From the NCBI GenBank assembly GCA_965278965.1, contig OZ257127.1, positions 2,356,001 through 2,420,000 on the forward strand: a stretch of DNA of 64,000 bases. Reading direction: 5' to 3'. The notes under the pieces were generated by a model. That model ran no database searches, had not been told where the DNA came from, and was given only the letters and a program-made list of their open reading frames with translations. Shown in pieces: positions 27,234 through 36,550 of the stretch (position 1 is its first letter; each line of letters starts with the position of its first letter). A program made the translations under genes and the position numbers. The DNA comes from UBA10649 sp965278965 (GTDB lineage Bacteria > Actinomycetota > Actinomycetes > S36-B12).

Positions 27234-27340
27234 GACAACCCACTCCTTCGCACCTGTTGGCAGCGCGAGAACTGCGACGCGCCACGTACCGATGCTGCCT
27301 AGGTACCCAGTGGGGAGCCCGGCGTACCGGATCGGGGAGG

Positions 27341-28708
27341 TCAGGTCGCTGGTGCTGTTGCCGGTGCCGTCACCGGAGACGCGTTCCGGTTGCTCAGCAG
27401 GAGCGACGCGAGGTACGCGACCGCGACGCCGACGATGACAAGCGGCGCCACGCCCGTTCCGGCCTGCGTGACCACCAGCGCGAGGATGATCGACGACAGC
27501 GGCAGCCGCAGCACGGAGACGCAGGCGGCGCCGATGAGGACGCCGATGGCGGGAGTCTGGTCGAGGCCGGGCAGGTGCGAGGCCAGCAGGCCGCCGGCGA
27601 CACCGAGGAAGATCGCGGGGAACGTCGGGCCGCCGCGAGCCGCGCCCAGGGAGATCCCCCACGCCAGGCCTTTCGCCAGGACCAGCAACGCAATGGTCGC
27701 GACGGTCACGCTGGAGGCCGCTTGGACCGTGGCGGTCATCTCGTCCTGACCGGAGAACAGAACGGCGTTCGCCGGCTGGTCCGTCACGGCCGCGAAGGCG
27801 ATGGCGATCAACCCGACGAGCAGGGCGGCCGCGGGGTGGAAGACGTAGGGGCGTCGAGCGACGATGTCCCGGGTGCGGCGGCCCACCGCCATGATCGCGT
27901 AGATGACGACGGCGGCGGCCAGCCCGAGAACGATCGTCCACAGGAAGTCGGTGACCTGGGGCGTCGGGTAGGCCGGGAGCGCCAGCGGCGGCAGCGCGTA
28001 CGCGCTGGTGCTCAGCCCGGTGAACGCCCCGATCCCGACGAACATGAGCGACCCGATCCCTGCAGCGACGAGGCCGGGCAGGAGTACGAGCGGCAGTGTG
28101 GCGCCACCGAGGGCCGCCGCCTCGATGACGATGACGGCGCCGATGATCGGGGAGCCGAAGATCGTCGCCAGCGCCGCGAAGCTCCCGGCGGCGGCGATCA
28201 CCGTGAGCGCCTGGTTCGGCATAGGTTTCCGGGACCGGGTCGCGACCCATAGGGAGACGCCGGTCGCGATCCCCATGAGGGGCGCTTCGGGGCCGAGCAC
28301 CATGCCGAGCCCGATGGTGGCCACGGCAGCGAGCACGACGCTCGGCAGCATCTCCGGGGTGATGGGCGGGCCGGTCGCCAGTCCCATCGACGGGTCGTGC
28401 CCGCCGTGGCCGGGGAGCCTCACCACGGCGAACGCGATGACGACGCCGGCGACGGCGAGCACGGGGAGCGGCCACCACCATGGAGCCTCGGTGAAGCCGA
28501 GGGCCGAGGGCAGCGTCTTGTACGCCCACTCCTGAAGCCAGTGGGTGCCCTCGAGGAAGAGCCAGGACGCGAGCGAGACGACGACACCGATGAACGCGGC
28601 CAGGATGACCAGGCGCCGGTACTGCGGCGTCCGCATGAGCGCGGCAGGGTCGAGCGGCGCAGCGCCGTCCTGCGTCGTGGCCGGTCCGGCCGAATCCTGG
28701 CTCATCAT
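27341..28708 (-). CDS. ClC family chloride channel/transporter homologue
   Basis: 455 aa with about ten hydrophobic segments. LGPEAP (about 138-143) matches the gating-Glu motif (GREGP in E. coli ClC) with Glu141. AARGGPTFPAIFLG matches the later GxFxP motif. The selectivity-filter region reads LPGHGGHDP rather than GSGIP, so the central-ion Ser is missing. FGSPIIGAVIVIEAA keeps a family helix. The start is the first of two adjacent ATGs behind GGAGG. It may move chloride or another anion; the atypical filter makes the substrate uncertain. Confidence 0.85.
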   Translation of the reverse strand: MMSQDSAGPATTQDGAAPLDPAALMRTPQYRRLVILAAFIGVVVSLASWLFLEGTHWLQEWAYKTLPSALGFTEAPWWWPLPVLAVAGVVIAFAVVRLPGHGGHDPSMGLATGPPITPEMLPSVVLAAVATIGLGMVLGPEAPLMGIATGVSLWVATRSRKPMPNQALTVIAAAGSFAALATIFGSPIIGAVIVIEAAALGGATLPLVLLPGLVAAGIGSLMFVGIGAFTGLSTSAYALPPLALPAYPTPQVTDFLWTIVLGLAAAVVIYAIMAVGRRTRDIVARRPYVFHPAAALLVGLIAIAFAAVTDQPANAVLFSGQDEMTATVQAASSVTVATIALLVLAKGLAWGISLGAARGGPTFPAIFLGVAGGLLASHLPGLDQTPAIGVLIGAACVSVLRLPLSSIILALVVTQAGTGVAPLVIVGVAVAYLASLLLSNRNASPVTAPATAPAT

Positions 28709-28748
28709 CGCGATCCTCCGTCGGCGGCCGTGCGTCTCCGGCGCAAGG

Positions 28749-29135
28749 TTAGGCCAGGGCCTTCGCCTTCATCTGCTCGAACTCCGACTGGGTGATCGCG
28801 CCGCTGTCGAGGAGGCCCTTGGCCGTCGTGATCTGGTCGGCGGCGGAGCTGCCGGAGCCGGCGACCGACTTGATGTAGTCCGACTGCGCGGCCTGCATCT
28901 CCTTGGCGTGCTCGAGCTGCCGCTGCTGCATCCCCTTGCCACGGGCGATGACGTACACGAGGACGCCGAGCCACGGGACGATGATCACGAACAGCACCCA
29001 GGCGGTCTTGGCCCCGCCCCCGAGGTCGTTGCTGCGGAAGATGTCGCCGAGGACCCAGAACAGGCACATGATCCAGGCGAAGAGCAGGAAGAACTCGAAG
29101 AGCGCGAGCAGGAACGACCCGTTGTCGTTGAACAT
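28749..29135 (-). CDS. PLDNc/SHOCT domain membrane protein
   Basis: 128 aa. Two membrane helices (LLALFEFFLLFAWIMCLFWV and AWVLFVIIVPWLGVLVYVIA) form a phospholipase-D-N-terminal-like unit, a linker follows, and the tail QITTAKGLLDSGAITQSEFE is a SHOCT module. This combination is common in actinobacteria; SHOCT modules mediate oligomerisation or partner binding. AAAGG is 7 nt before the ATG. It is probably co-transcribed with the ClC gene 40 nt downstream. Confidence 0.85.
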   Translation of the reverse strand: MFNDNGSFLLALFEFFLLFAWIMCLFWVLGDIFRSNDLGGGAKTAWVLFVIIVPWLGVLVYVIARGKGMQQRQLEHAKEMQAAQSDYIKSVAGSGSSAADQITTAKGLLDSGAITQSEFEQMKAKALA

Positions 29136-29167
29136 GTCTGGCCTTTCAGCTGTGGTGTGGTTGGGGA

Positions 29168-31252
29168 CTAGGAGCCGTCGAGGATCCGGAGGAGGTCCTG
29201 CGTCGTCACGTCGTGGCCGACCCAGGACGCGACATCGCTCAGCACGGCGGCCTCAGCCGCGGGGCGCTCGGGCGTGGGCACCGCCTGGGCCTTGTCCCAG
29301 CGGCGACGGACCTCCCACTGGAGCTCGCGCCTGCGCAGCGCCTCCTGCACGCGGACCATCTGCTCGTCCGAGGCCGTCAGGCGCCAGACGGCGCGGATCG
29401 CCTCGGGGACCTCGAGCCGGTAGTCATGGCCACCCTCCTGGAAGATCCCAGGAGTCGGGACGAGCGCGTTCTGCAGGTCGACGAAGGTCGTCACGAACGA
29501 CACGACCGGAAGCCATCGCGTGCCCAGCGGCGCACCGGGCGGTCGGAGCTCGTCCGGCCCGAGCCAGTCCGGACGCCGCCACACCAGGGGCGGGTCGAAC
29601 TTCGGGACGGGGTCGGCGCCGTTCTGAAGGAGCAGGAAGCGCACCGCCTCCTTGTCCTCGTCCGGCAGTGCGGTCCACTCGGCGACGTCGCGCGGCAGGT
29701 AGAACGGCCCCGGACCGACGCCGGGGGGCTCGGACACGCTGCGCCGGCCCCACAGCTCGCGCCGGTACACCGTCGACGCCGGCGTTCCGATCCATACTGC
29801 GGCGTCCAGGCCGATCCCCTCGGGCCCACTCGTGCCGGTCCCACGGAACATCTCCTCGCTCACCTGTGAGCCGAGGCTCTCCCCGAACAGCAGGAACCGG
29901 GGCCGCCGCTCCGCGGGCATCGCCAGCAGACGGCTGACGATCCCGTTGACGACGATCCGGGTCTGGTGCGTCGCGAGGTCCACCTTCGTCAACGACAGCG
30001 CGGACGGCAGGACCGAGTACTGGATCGCCGCTGACGCGCAGTTGCCGCGCGCGAGGAACTCGAAGGTCTCGGTCGCGACGTAGTTGACGTATCCCGAGCC
30101 GGTCGGGGAGAACAGTGCGAACACCGGACGCTCGAGGGCGCCGGTCCGGTCGATCTCCGCCAGGAGCAGGTCGGCCCGCTCCTGTGGCGTCGATCCGGCA
30201 CGTAGCGGGGCGTAGACGCGGATCGGCTGCGTGGCGGGCTCGCCCATGACGGCGGCGATCTCGTCCGGGCGCAGCGCCATCGTCAGCCAGCGCCGCGACT
30301 CGCGCGTCTGGTCCGCCCAGTCGACGACGGATCCCGGCCCGCCGGTGACCTCCGCGACGTCCGGGGGTGTCTCGTGCGCAGCCTCGACACCCACGCCGGC
30401 CTTCGTCAGCACGCGGCTGGCGGCGCTCACGGCGGCCCAGCCGACGCCGGCGAGGGCGAGGGCGGCGACGGAGCGACCGACCGTCCGGTGGTCGTCGGCG
30501 GTGCCGCCGAGCGCGCGGGCGGCGCCCTTCGCGACGACGGTCGACAGTGCGGACTCGGCCTTCGCGACACCGAACAGCAGGGCGGTGACTCCCATCCCGG
30601 ACACGAGGGCCTTGGGCGTCGACATCGTCCGGACGACGTTCTCGTGCGCGTCGGTCTCGCCCGGTGCGAGGGCTCCGCGCGAGGCATGGTTCGGCCGTGT
30701 CACCGCGTAGCCGGCGACGGTCGCCGCGACGGCAGCAGCGACGCCTGCGGCGTGGAACCCGGGCTTGCCCCGGGTGGGCTCGAGCGCGTCGGCGCCGAGG
30801 CCCGCCACTCCGGCGGCACTGAGGCCGACGCCGCCGAGCCGCAGGAGGGCACGTCGACCGGACTCGTGCTCGCGAGGGGGCGCCGCCTTCATCAGCGCCG
30901 CGCCGATGGCCACGGCGGCCACGTCGACCACCACGCCGGAGACGACGCGGCGGGCCGGGGAGACCGATGCCATCGGGAGGCGGTCTGCCGTCGACCGCAG
31001 GAACGAGTGTGCCGTGACGCCCCAGGCATAGCCGACCGAGGCGGCGACGCCGCTGACGATCGCCTGGTCCCGGGTACCCCGTGACAGCAGGTTCGGCTGC
31101 AGGGACATGCCGGTGTAGAACGAGCCGAGCAGGAAGCCGGCTCGCGATGAGACGTCGAGGCCCGTCGAATAGAAGGCCTGTGACCGCGTGCCGTACGACG
31201 ATGACGCCGCTCCAGCCGTGCCGATGCCGGTTGTGTCCGGATGCCCGGTCAT
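29168..31252 (-). CDS. Abhydrolase_9 family alpha/beta-hydrolase membrane protein
   Basis: 694 aa from the ATG at 31252; the frame is open to 31507, but that part would overlap the divergent DUF4235 gene region and has no family similarity. The N-terminal half has several hydrophobic segments and the family signature SLQPNLLSRGTRDQAIVSG. The C-terminal half is an alpha/beta-hydrolase with nucleophile elbow LLFGESLGSQ (Ser about 459) and a downstream GGHDYRLEVPEAI His. The substrate is unknown; mycobacterial relatives are envelope lipases or esterases. Start confidence is moderate. Confidence 0.8.
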   Translation of the reverse strand: MTGHPDTTGIGTAGAASSSYGTRSQAFYSTGLDVSSRAGFLLGSFYTGMSLQPNLLSRGTRDQAIVSGVAASVGYAWGVTAHSFLRSTADRLPMASVSPARRVVSGVVVDVAAVAIGAALMKAAPPREHESGRRALLRLGGVGLSAAGVAGLGADALEPTRGKPGFHAAGVAAAVAATVAGYAVTRPNHASRGALAPGETDAHENVVRTMSTPKALVSGMGVTALLFGVAKAESALSTVVAKGAARALGGTADDHRTVGRSVAALALAGVGWAAVSAASRVLTKAGVGVEAAHETPPDVAEVTGGPGSVVDWADQTRESRRWLTMALRPDEIAAVMGEPATQPIRVYAPLRAGSTPQERADLLLAEIDRTGALERPVFALFSPTGSGYVNYVATETFEFLARGNCASAAIQYSVLPSALSLTKVDLATHQTRIVVNGIVSRLLAMPAERRPRFLLFGESLGSQVSEEMFRGTGTSGPEGIGLDAAVWIGTPASTVYRRELWGRRSVSEPPGVGPGPFYLPRDVAEWTALPDEDKEAVRFLLLQNGADPVPKFDPPLVWRRPDWLGPDELRPPGAPLGTRWLPVVSFVTTFVDLQNALVPTPGIFQEGGHDYRLEVPEAIRAVWRLTASDEQMVRVQEALRRRELQWEVRRRWDKAQAVPTPERPAAEAAVLSDVASWVGHDVTTQDLLRILDGS

Positions 31253-31507
31253 GGGCGCGAGAGCTCGAACGAAGTGGGCCGCATGCACCACACCCTCGTG
31301 GTTCGCGCCCGCTGCGGCGTCCTCCAGATCGGATGAAGTACGGGAGTCCGCGCCCGCGAAGGTCCCCCCGCGTCTGATGCCCGGCGGATCGGGTACGTGG
31401 ACCGTGGCCACGCGAGGGGCGAGGCCTGGACGGAACGGTGGTACGTGGTGGGCAACGCCGACGCCCCGAGCATCCAGGAGCGCGCTGCTGCGGGCGAGGA
31501 GATCCAT

Positions 31508-31759
31508 GTGAACCGCGCGGCGCGGGTTGCTGCCCCGCTCGCCGCGTTCGCGGCGGCAATGATCGTGCGTCGCGTCCTCGCCGCGCGCTATCGCAGCGCC
31601 GCGAGTGGCCCGGTCCCGGACCCGAAGGACCTGCGCGTCACGTTCCTACGCACCCTCGCGTGGGCGACTCTCACGTCGGTCGTCACAGCAGCCGTGGAGG
31701 TCTCGGTGATCCGCGCCATCGACCGTGCCGGCGCCCACGCGGTGGCCGACGAGGCGTAG
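31508..31759 (+). CDS. DUF4235-type small membrane protein
   Basis: 83 aa from GTG 31508 with GAGGAG 6-8 nt upstream. An N-terminal membrane segment (APLAAFAAAMIVRRVL) and a second one (TLAWATLTSVVTAAVEVSVI) flank a basic loop, as in the DUF4235 family of two-helix actinobacterial proteins. The function is unknown. It is divergent from the alpha/beta-hydrolase gene; the 255 bp between hold no further gene I can support. Confidence 0.7.
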   Translation: MNRAARVAAPLAAFAAAMIVRRVLAARYRSAASGPVPDPKDLRVTFLRTLAWATLTSVVTAAVEVSVIRAIDRAGAHAVADEA

Positions 31760-31774
31760 CTCCGAACGTCGACG

Positions 31775-31793
31775 CACGGCGTGCCCCGCCGTG
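31775..31793 (+). terminator. short GC-rich hairpin after DUF4235 gene
   Basis: CACGGCG-TGCCC-CGCCGTG forms a 7-bp stem 15 nt after the stop codon. There is no U-tract, so confidence is low. Confidence 0.4.
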
Positions 31794-31865
31794 AAGTGAC
31801 GCCACGGCGGTCCCGCCTCGTCGGGCGGGCTGTTCCGCCACGCACTGGCACGTAGAGTCAAGGAG

Positions 31866-32741
<876 letters not shown>

Positions 32742-32867
32742 GCCGGGACGCGATCGCGCGTCGCCGGAGGTCGTCATCGCCGGATCGTAGGCGGCGGCGA
32801 TCCCCCACCGGGGGCGTGCGCTCGCCGAGGGCGTAATCCGCCCTGGGCGCGCCGAAGAACAGGGGAT

Positions 32868-32895
32868 TTGCACATCGGCGGCTGTCCGTTACCTT
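32868..32895 (+). promoter_or_regulatory. promoter of the BI-1 family gene
   Basis: TTGCAC and TACCTT are spaced by 16 nt. The -10 ends 7 nt before the ATG at 32903, giving a leaderless transcript. No Shine-Dalgarno at useful spacing is present. Confidence 0.65.
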
Positions 32896-32902
32896 GGAAA
32901 GC

Positions 32903-33736
32903 ATGCAATCGAACAATCCCGTCCTGTCCCGGTATGAGAAGACCGACAAATCGGGCTTCGCCTACGCCGAAGGCAAGGGCGCGTACGCCCAGGCCGCAGC
33001 CGGCGGCGCCGGGTCGATCGACACGAATGAGGCCTTCCAGCAGATCACCGCGTCCGGTGGCCTGCGGCTGACCATCAACGACGTCATCGTGAAGACGGCG
33101 ATCGTCTTCGCGATCACCGTCGTGTTCGCCTTCGTCGGCTGGAACACCGTCGACTCGATGCCGTGGCTCATGTGGGCGGCGCTGATCGGCGGCCTCGTCG
33201 TCGGCCTCGTCAACTCCTTCATGAAGAAGATCTCGCCGCCGCTGGTGCTGCTCTACGCGGTGCTGCAGGGCGTCATGCTCGGCGGCATCAGCAACTGGTA
33301 CGACCAGTTGGCCGTCAGCCAGAACTACGGCGGCATCGTGCTGCAGGCCGTCGTGGCCACCATGACGACCTTCGGCGTCATGCTCGCGCTGTACGTCACC
33401 GGCATCGTCAAGGTCACCAAGAAGTTCCAGAGCGTCCTGCTCGTCGCCGGGGTCGCGTATCTCCTGCTCGGCATCGCCTCGCTCATCGCGGCGATGTTCG
33501 GCGTCGGGGGCGGCTGGGGCTTCTATGGGGTGGGCGGCCTCGGCCTGGCCATCTGTGTCGTCGGCGTCCTGATCGCGGCCTTCTTCCTCATGCTCGACTT
33601 CGAGGCGATCAGCCAGGGCATCCGCAACGGCGCGCCCGAGCGCGAGTCGTGGCGCATGGCTTTCGGCCTGCTGGTCACCCTCATCTGGCTCTACCTGGAG
33701 TTCCTGCGCCTGCTGGCGATCTTCAGCCGCAACTAG
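32903..33736 (+). CDS. Bax inhibitor-1/YccA family membrane protein
   Basis: 277 aa from ATG 32903 (a TTG at 32894 lies inside the -10 to start interval and is rejected). An N-terminal soluble segment of about 55 residues (YEKTDKSGFAYAEGKGAY) is typical of the actinobacterial branch, followed by seven predicted membrane helices with the last one DFEAISQGI...WRMAFGLLVTLIWLYLEFLR. Relatives form Ca2+ leak channels or act with FtsH; the role here is not known. A hairpin terminator follows. Confidence 0.92.
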   Translation: MQSNNPVLSRYEKTDKSGFAYAEGKGAYAQAAAGGAGSIDTNEAFQQITASGGLRLTINDVIVKTAIVFAITVVFAFVGWNTVDSMPWLMWAALIGGLVVGLVNSFMKKISPPLVLLYAVLQGVMLGGISNWYDQLAVSQNYGGIVLQAVVATMTTFGVMLALYVTGIVKVTKKFQSVLLVAGVAYLLLGIASLIAAMFGVGGGWGFYGVGGLGLAICVVGVLIAAFFLMLDFEAISQGIRNGAPERESWRMAFGLLVTLIWLYLEFLRLLAIFSRN

Positions 33737-33748
33737 CCCGAGCCGTCC

Positions 33749-33793
33749 CGATCGCCCTCGTCCCGCCGCACGCGGGCCGGGGGCGATCGTCTT
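33749..33793 (+). terminator. rho-independent terminator after BI-1 gene
   Basis: Outer stem CGATCGCCC/GGGCGATCG (33749-33757 and 33781-33789), inner stem CCCGC/GCGGG, followed by TCTTT. It starts 12 nt after the stop codon. Confidence 0.75.
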
Positions 33794-33891
33794 TCCCGGG
33801 GCTGTCGTCGACCTCGTCCGCAGACGTGTCACGGCAACGAAACACGCGCGACTCCAGCCGGACACGCCCCGGCCGGCGGCGCCGAAGAAAC

Positions 33892-33934
33892 CGGTAATTT
33901 GACGGATTCGGCCCCCACGGGGCCTAGGTAGCCT
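33892..33934 (+). promoter_or_regulatory. ABC importer promoter with shared activator-type motif
   Basis: CGGTAATTTGACGGAT (33892-33907) lies 21 nt before the -10 hexamer TAGCCT (33929-33934), which is 6 nt from the ATG. The same motif at the same spacing occurs before the deacetylase operon (39614-39656). It holds two CGG words 11 bp apart. Confidence 0.6.
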
Positions 33935-33940
33935 CCCCGC

Positions 33941-35494
33941 ATGGCCGAGACGTGGCGTGCCCCCGCCGACGCGGACCCGCCTGTCGTCATGGCGGTCACG
34001 TCGGTGAGCAAGTCGTTCAACGGCATCTACGCGCTCCAGGACGTCTCGGTCGACCTCCGGGCCGGCGAGATCCACGCGATCATGGGGGGCAACGGCTCCG
34101 GGAAGTCGACTCTCATCAAGGCGCTGGCCGGAGTCCAGCCGGCCGACGAGGGGACCCTCGAGGTCGAGGGGCAGTCGTACGACCTCCGCCAGTTCACCCC
34201 CGCACTGGCGCGCCGATCCGGCGTCCACGTCGTCCACCAGCACCGCACGACCTTCGGGCCGATGACGGTGGCGGAGAACCTGTCGATCGGTCGGGGCTTC
34301 GAGACGGCGCGGTGGGGCCAGATCAGCTGGCGTCGCACCAAGCGCCGCGCGGACGAGCTCATCGAGCGATTCGGCATCCGCGCGACGCCGGACACCTTGG
34401 TGTCCGACCTCGGACCCGCTGACGAGACGATGCTGGAGATCGCCCGCGCGCTGCAGGACCAGGACGCGCGGTCGGAGGGGGTCCTGCTGCTCGACGAGCC
34501 GACTGCCGCGCTCCCAGCGCACGAGGTCGAGGTCCTCCTCACCGCCCTGCGGGGCTACGCGTCGCGCGGACAAGCCGTTGTGTTCATCTCCCATCGGCTC
34601 GACGAGGTCGTGGACGTGTCCGATCGGATCACGGTCCTGCGCGACGGGTCCGTCACCGGCCGACTTCACGGGACCGAGATCCGGCGTGACGCGATCGTGG
34701 AGGCGATGGTCGGCCGGATCGCCGCCAGCGTGCGGACCGAGTCGACGCCCACCACCTCCGGCCCGGTCGTGCTCGAGGCGGCCGGCCTGGCCGGCGGCTC
34801 CCTCCAGGGTGCCGATCTCGTCGTCCGCGCCGGAGAGGTCGTCGGGATCGCCGGCCTGGCCGGGTCGGGCCGGTCGACGCTGCTGCGGCTCCTCTTCGGG
34901 GCGCAGCGTCGTTCCGCCGGCACGGTGACGCTCGACGGAGCCGTTCTGGACACCAGCGATCCGGCCCGCACGATCGCCGCCGGGCTGGCCCTCGTGCCGG
35001 AGGACCGCGCCAAGGACGCCGCGTTCGGGGACATGACGCTGGTCGAGAACTTCTCGATCGCGCACCTGGGGCGCTTCACGCGCTTCGGGCGGGTCAGCCG
35101 GTCGCGCGAGCGCGCCGGTGCGCAGGCAGCGATCACGCGGTTCCTGGTCAAGGCGGCGTCGCCGGTCATGCCGCTGCGTGCGCTCTCGGGCGGGAACCAG
35201 CAGAAGGTCATGATCGCGCGGTGGCTCGTGGAGAGCCCTCGGGTCCTTCTCCTGGACGAGCCGACGCAGGGCGTGGATGTCGGCGCACGCGCTGAGCTGT
35301 GGCAGATCATCCAGGAGGCGGCGGCCGACGGGCTGGCCGTCGTGCTCGTGAGCTCAGACCTCGAGGAGCTCACCCACCTGTCGACGCGGATCCTGGTGAT
35401 GCGCGACGGAGCGATCGTCGCCGAGCTTGTCGGTCCCGGGTTGACGAACGACGACGTGAACGGCGCGCTGCACTCACTGGATGTGGCGGCATGA
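33941..35494 (+). CDS. ribose-type ABC importer ATPase (RbsA/MglA-like)
   Basis: 517 aa with two nucleotide-binding domains. Domain 1 has Walker A GGNGSGKST (49-57) and LLLDEPTAAL; its signature is the degenerate DLGPADETMLEIARAL, as usual for this class. Domain 2 has the expected weak Walker A GLAGSGRST and a perfect signature LSGGNQQKVMIARWL with LLLDEPTQGV. The ATG is 6 nt from a -10 box (leaderless). It overlaps the permease start by 4 nt. CUT2 importers carry pentoses, autoinducers or purine nucleosides; here the neighbours suggest a different small molecule. Confidence 0.93.
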   Translation: MAETWRAPADADPPVVMAVTSVSKSFNGIYALQDVSVDLRAGEIHAIMGGNGSGKSTLIKALAGVQPADEGTLEVEGQSYDLRQFTPALARRSGVHVVHQHRTTFGPMTVAENLSIGRGFETARWGQISWRRTKRRADELIERFGIRATPDTLVSDLGPADETMLEIARALQDQDARSEGVLLLDEPTAALPAHEVEVLLTALRGYASRGQAVVFISHRLDEVVDVSDRITVLRDGSVTGRLHGTEIRRDAIVEAMVGRIAASVRTESTPTTSGPVVLEAAGLAGGSLQGADLVVRAGEVVGIAGLAGSGRSTLLRLLFGAQRRSAGTVTLDGAVLDTSDPARTIAAGLALVPEDRAKDAAFGDMTLVENFSIAHLGRFTRFGRVSRSRERAGAQAAITRFLVKAASPVMPLRALSGGNQQKVMIARWLVESPRVLLLDEPTQGVDVGARAELWQIIQEAAADGLAVVLVSSDLEELTHLSTRILVMRDGAIVAELVGPGLTNDDVNGALHSLDVAA

Positions 35495-36525
35495 CGGGAG
35501 GGACCTCGGTGCCAGACACCACGCAGCCGGGGGTCGCGAAGGCCAGCGCCCGTGAGCGGGCGCTCCGCGACCACCGCGGTGCTCGGGTGCTGGAGGCGTC
35601 TGCGCTCCCGCTGCTCACGATCGCCCTCATCGTGTTCTTCACGGTGCTGCCCGCAACCTCGGACACCTTCCCGACGGCGGGGAACCTGCGCGTCTCCGTG
35701 CTCAGCCAGTCCGTGCTGGTCATCGTGGCCATGGCGTCGCTCCTGCCGATCATCGCCGGCGGGTACGACTTCAGTGTCGGGGCAGTCTGCGGCCTCAGCT
35801 CGATCATCGTCGCCTCGATGGCCTCGAGTGGAACGCCCTTGCTGGTGGCGATGCTCGCGGGTGCGGCGTGCGGCCTCGTGGTCGGCGCCGTCAACGGGTT
35901 CTTCGTGACGAAGGTGCACGTCGACTCCGTCGTGGTGACGCTCGGCATGACCCTCATCGTTGCTGGCGCCGTTACCTGGAAGACGAGCGGCAAGGCGATC
36001 GTGAGCGGGATTCCTGAGGCCCTCACGAGCTTGTCCAAGACCTGGGTCGTGGGACTGCCCGGCGCCTTCTTCGTCGCTGCCGCCTTCGCTGTCGCGACGT
36101 GGTACCTCGTCCGGCAGACCTCCTTCGGCCGCTACCTCGAGGCCGTCGGCGTCAACCGCTCCGCAGCCCGGCTGGTCGGCCTGCGTCCGGATCGGCTCAC
36201 CTTCATCTCGTTCGTGCTGTCCGGCGTGATCGCCGCGCTGGCAGGGATCCTGCAGATCGGCGTCGCCGGCGCGGCCAACCCGAACGTGGGCCAGAACTTC
36301 ACGCTCCCCGCGATCGCCGCCGTGTTCCTCAGCGTCGCCGCCATCACGCCCGGCCGGTTCAACGTCGGCGGGACGGTGATCGCCATCGTCTTCCTGGCCG
36401 TCCTGAACAGCGGGCTGAGCCTCGCCGGCGCGAGCTCCTACGTGAACGACTTCGCCAACGGCGCCGCGCTGATCCTCGGCGTCGCCACCGCGTCCCTGCT
36501 CGGTCTTCGACGGTCTCGGGCCTGA
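35491..36525 (+). CDS. ribose-type ABC importer permease (RbsC-like)
   Basis: 344 aa starting at the ATG of the ATGA overlap; longer frames upstream read through the ATPase gene. About nine membrane helices, with family words GGYDFSVGAVCGLSSI, VNGFFVTKVHVDSVVVTLGM and GRYLEAVGVNRSAARLVGL. It forms the homodimeric pore of the importer. The binding-protein gene follows after 25 nt with RBS GAAGGAG. Confidence 0.92.
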   Translation: MTGGTSVPDTTQPGVAKASARERALRDHRGARVLEASALPLLTIALIVFFTVLPATSDTFPTAGNLRVSVLSQSVLVIVAMASLLPIIAGGYDFSVGAVCGLSSIIVASMASSGTPLLVAMLAGAACGLVVGAVNGFFVTKVHVDSVVVTLGMTLIVAGAVTWKTSGKAIVSGIPEALTSLSKTWVVGLPGAFFVAAAFAVATWYLVRQTSFGRYLEAVGVNRSAARLVGLRPDRLTFISFVLSGVIAALAGILQIGVAGAANPNVGQNFTLPAIAAVFLSVAAITPGRFNVGGTVIAIVFLAVLNSGLSLAGASSYVNDFANGAALILGVATASLLGLRRSRA

Positions 36526-36550
36526 CCACAACCACCCCTGAAGGAGCACC

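Noticed and set aside
27081..28529. 482-codon minus frame under the ClC gene
   Set aside because: Only its last 50 codons (27081-27233) have an RBS and a sensible protein; the rest overlaps the ClC gene in another frame.
29424..31559. 711-codon minus frame in the Abhydrolase_9 region
   Set aside because: Arg-rich frame-shifted shadow of the real hydrolase gene.
32803..32814. CCCACCGGGGGC matching the 3' end of the tRNA-like gene, as a possible att site
   Set aside because: Twelve GC-only bases that also form a local hairpin; no flanking similarity to the tRNA.
32774..35065. 763-codon minus frame over the BI-1 and importer ATPase genes
   Set aside because: It spans two clear plus-strand genes and a terminator; composition is that of a complement shadow.
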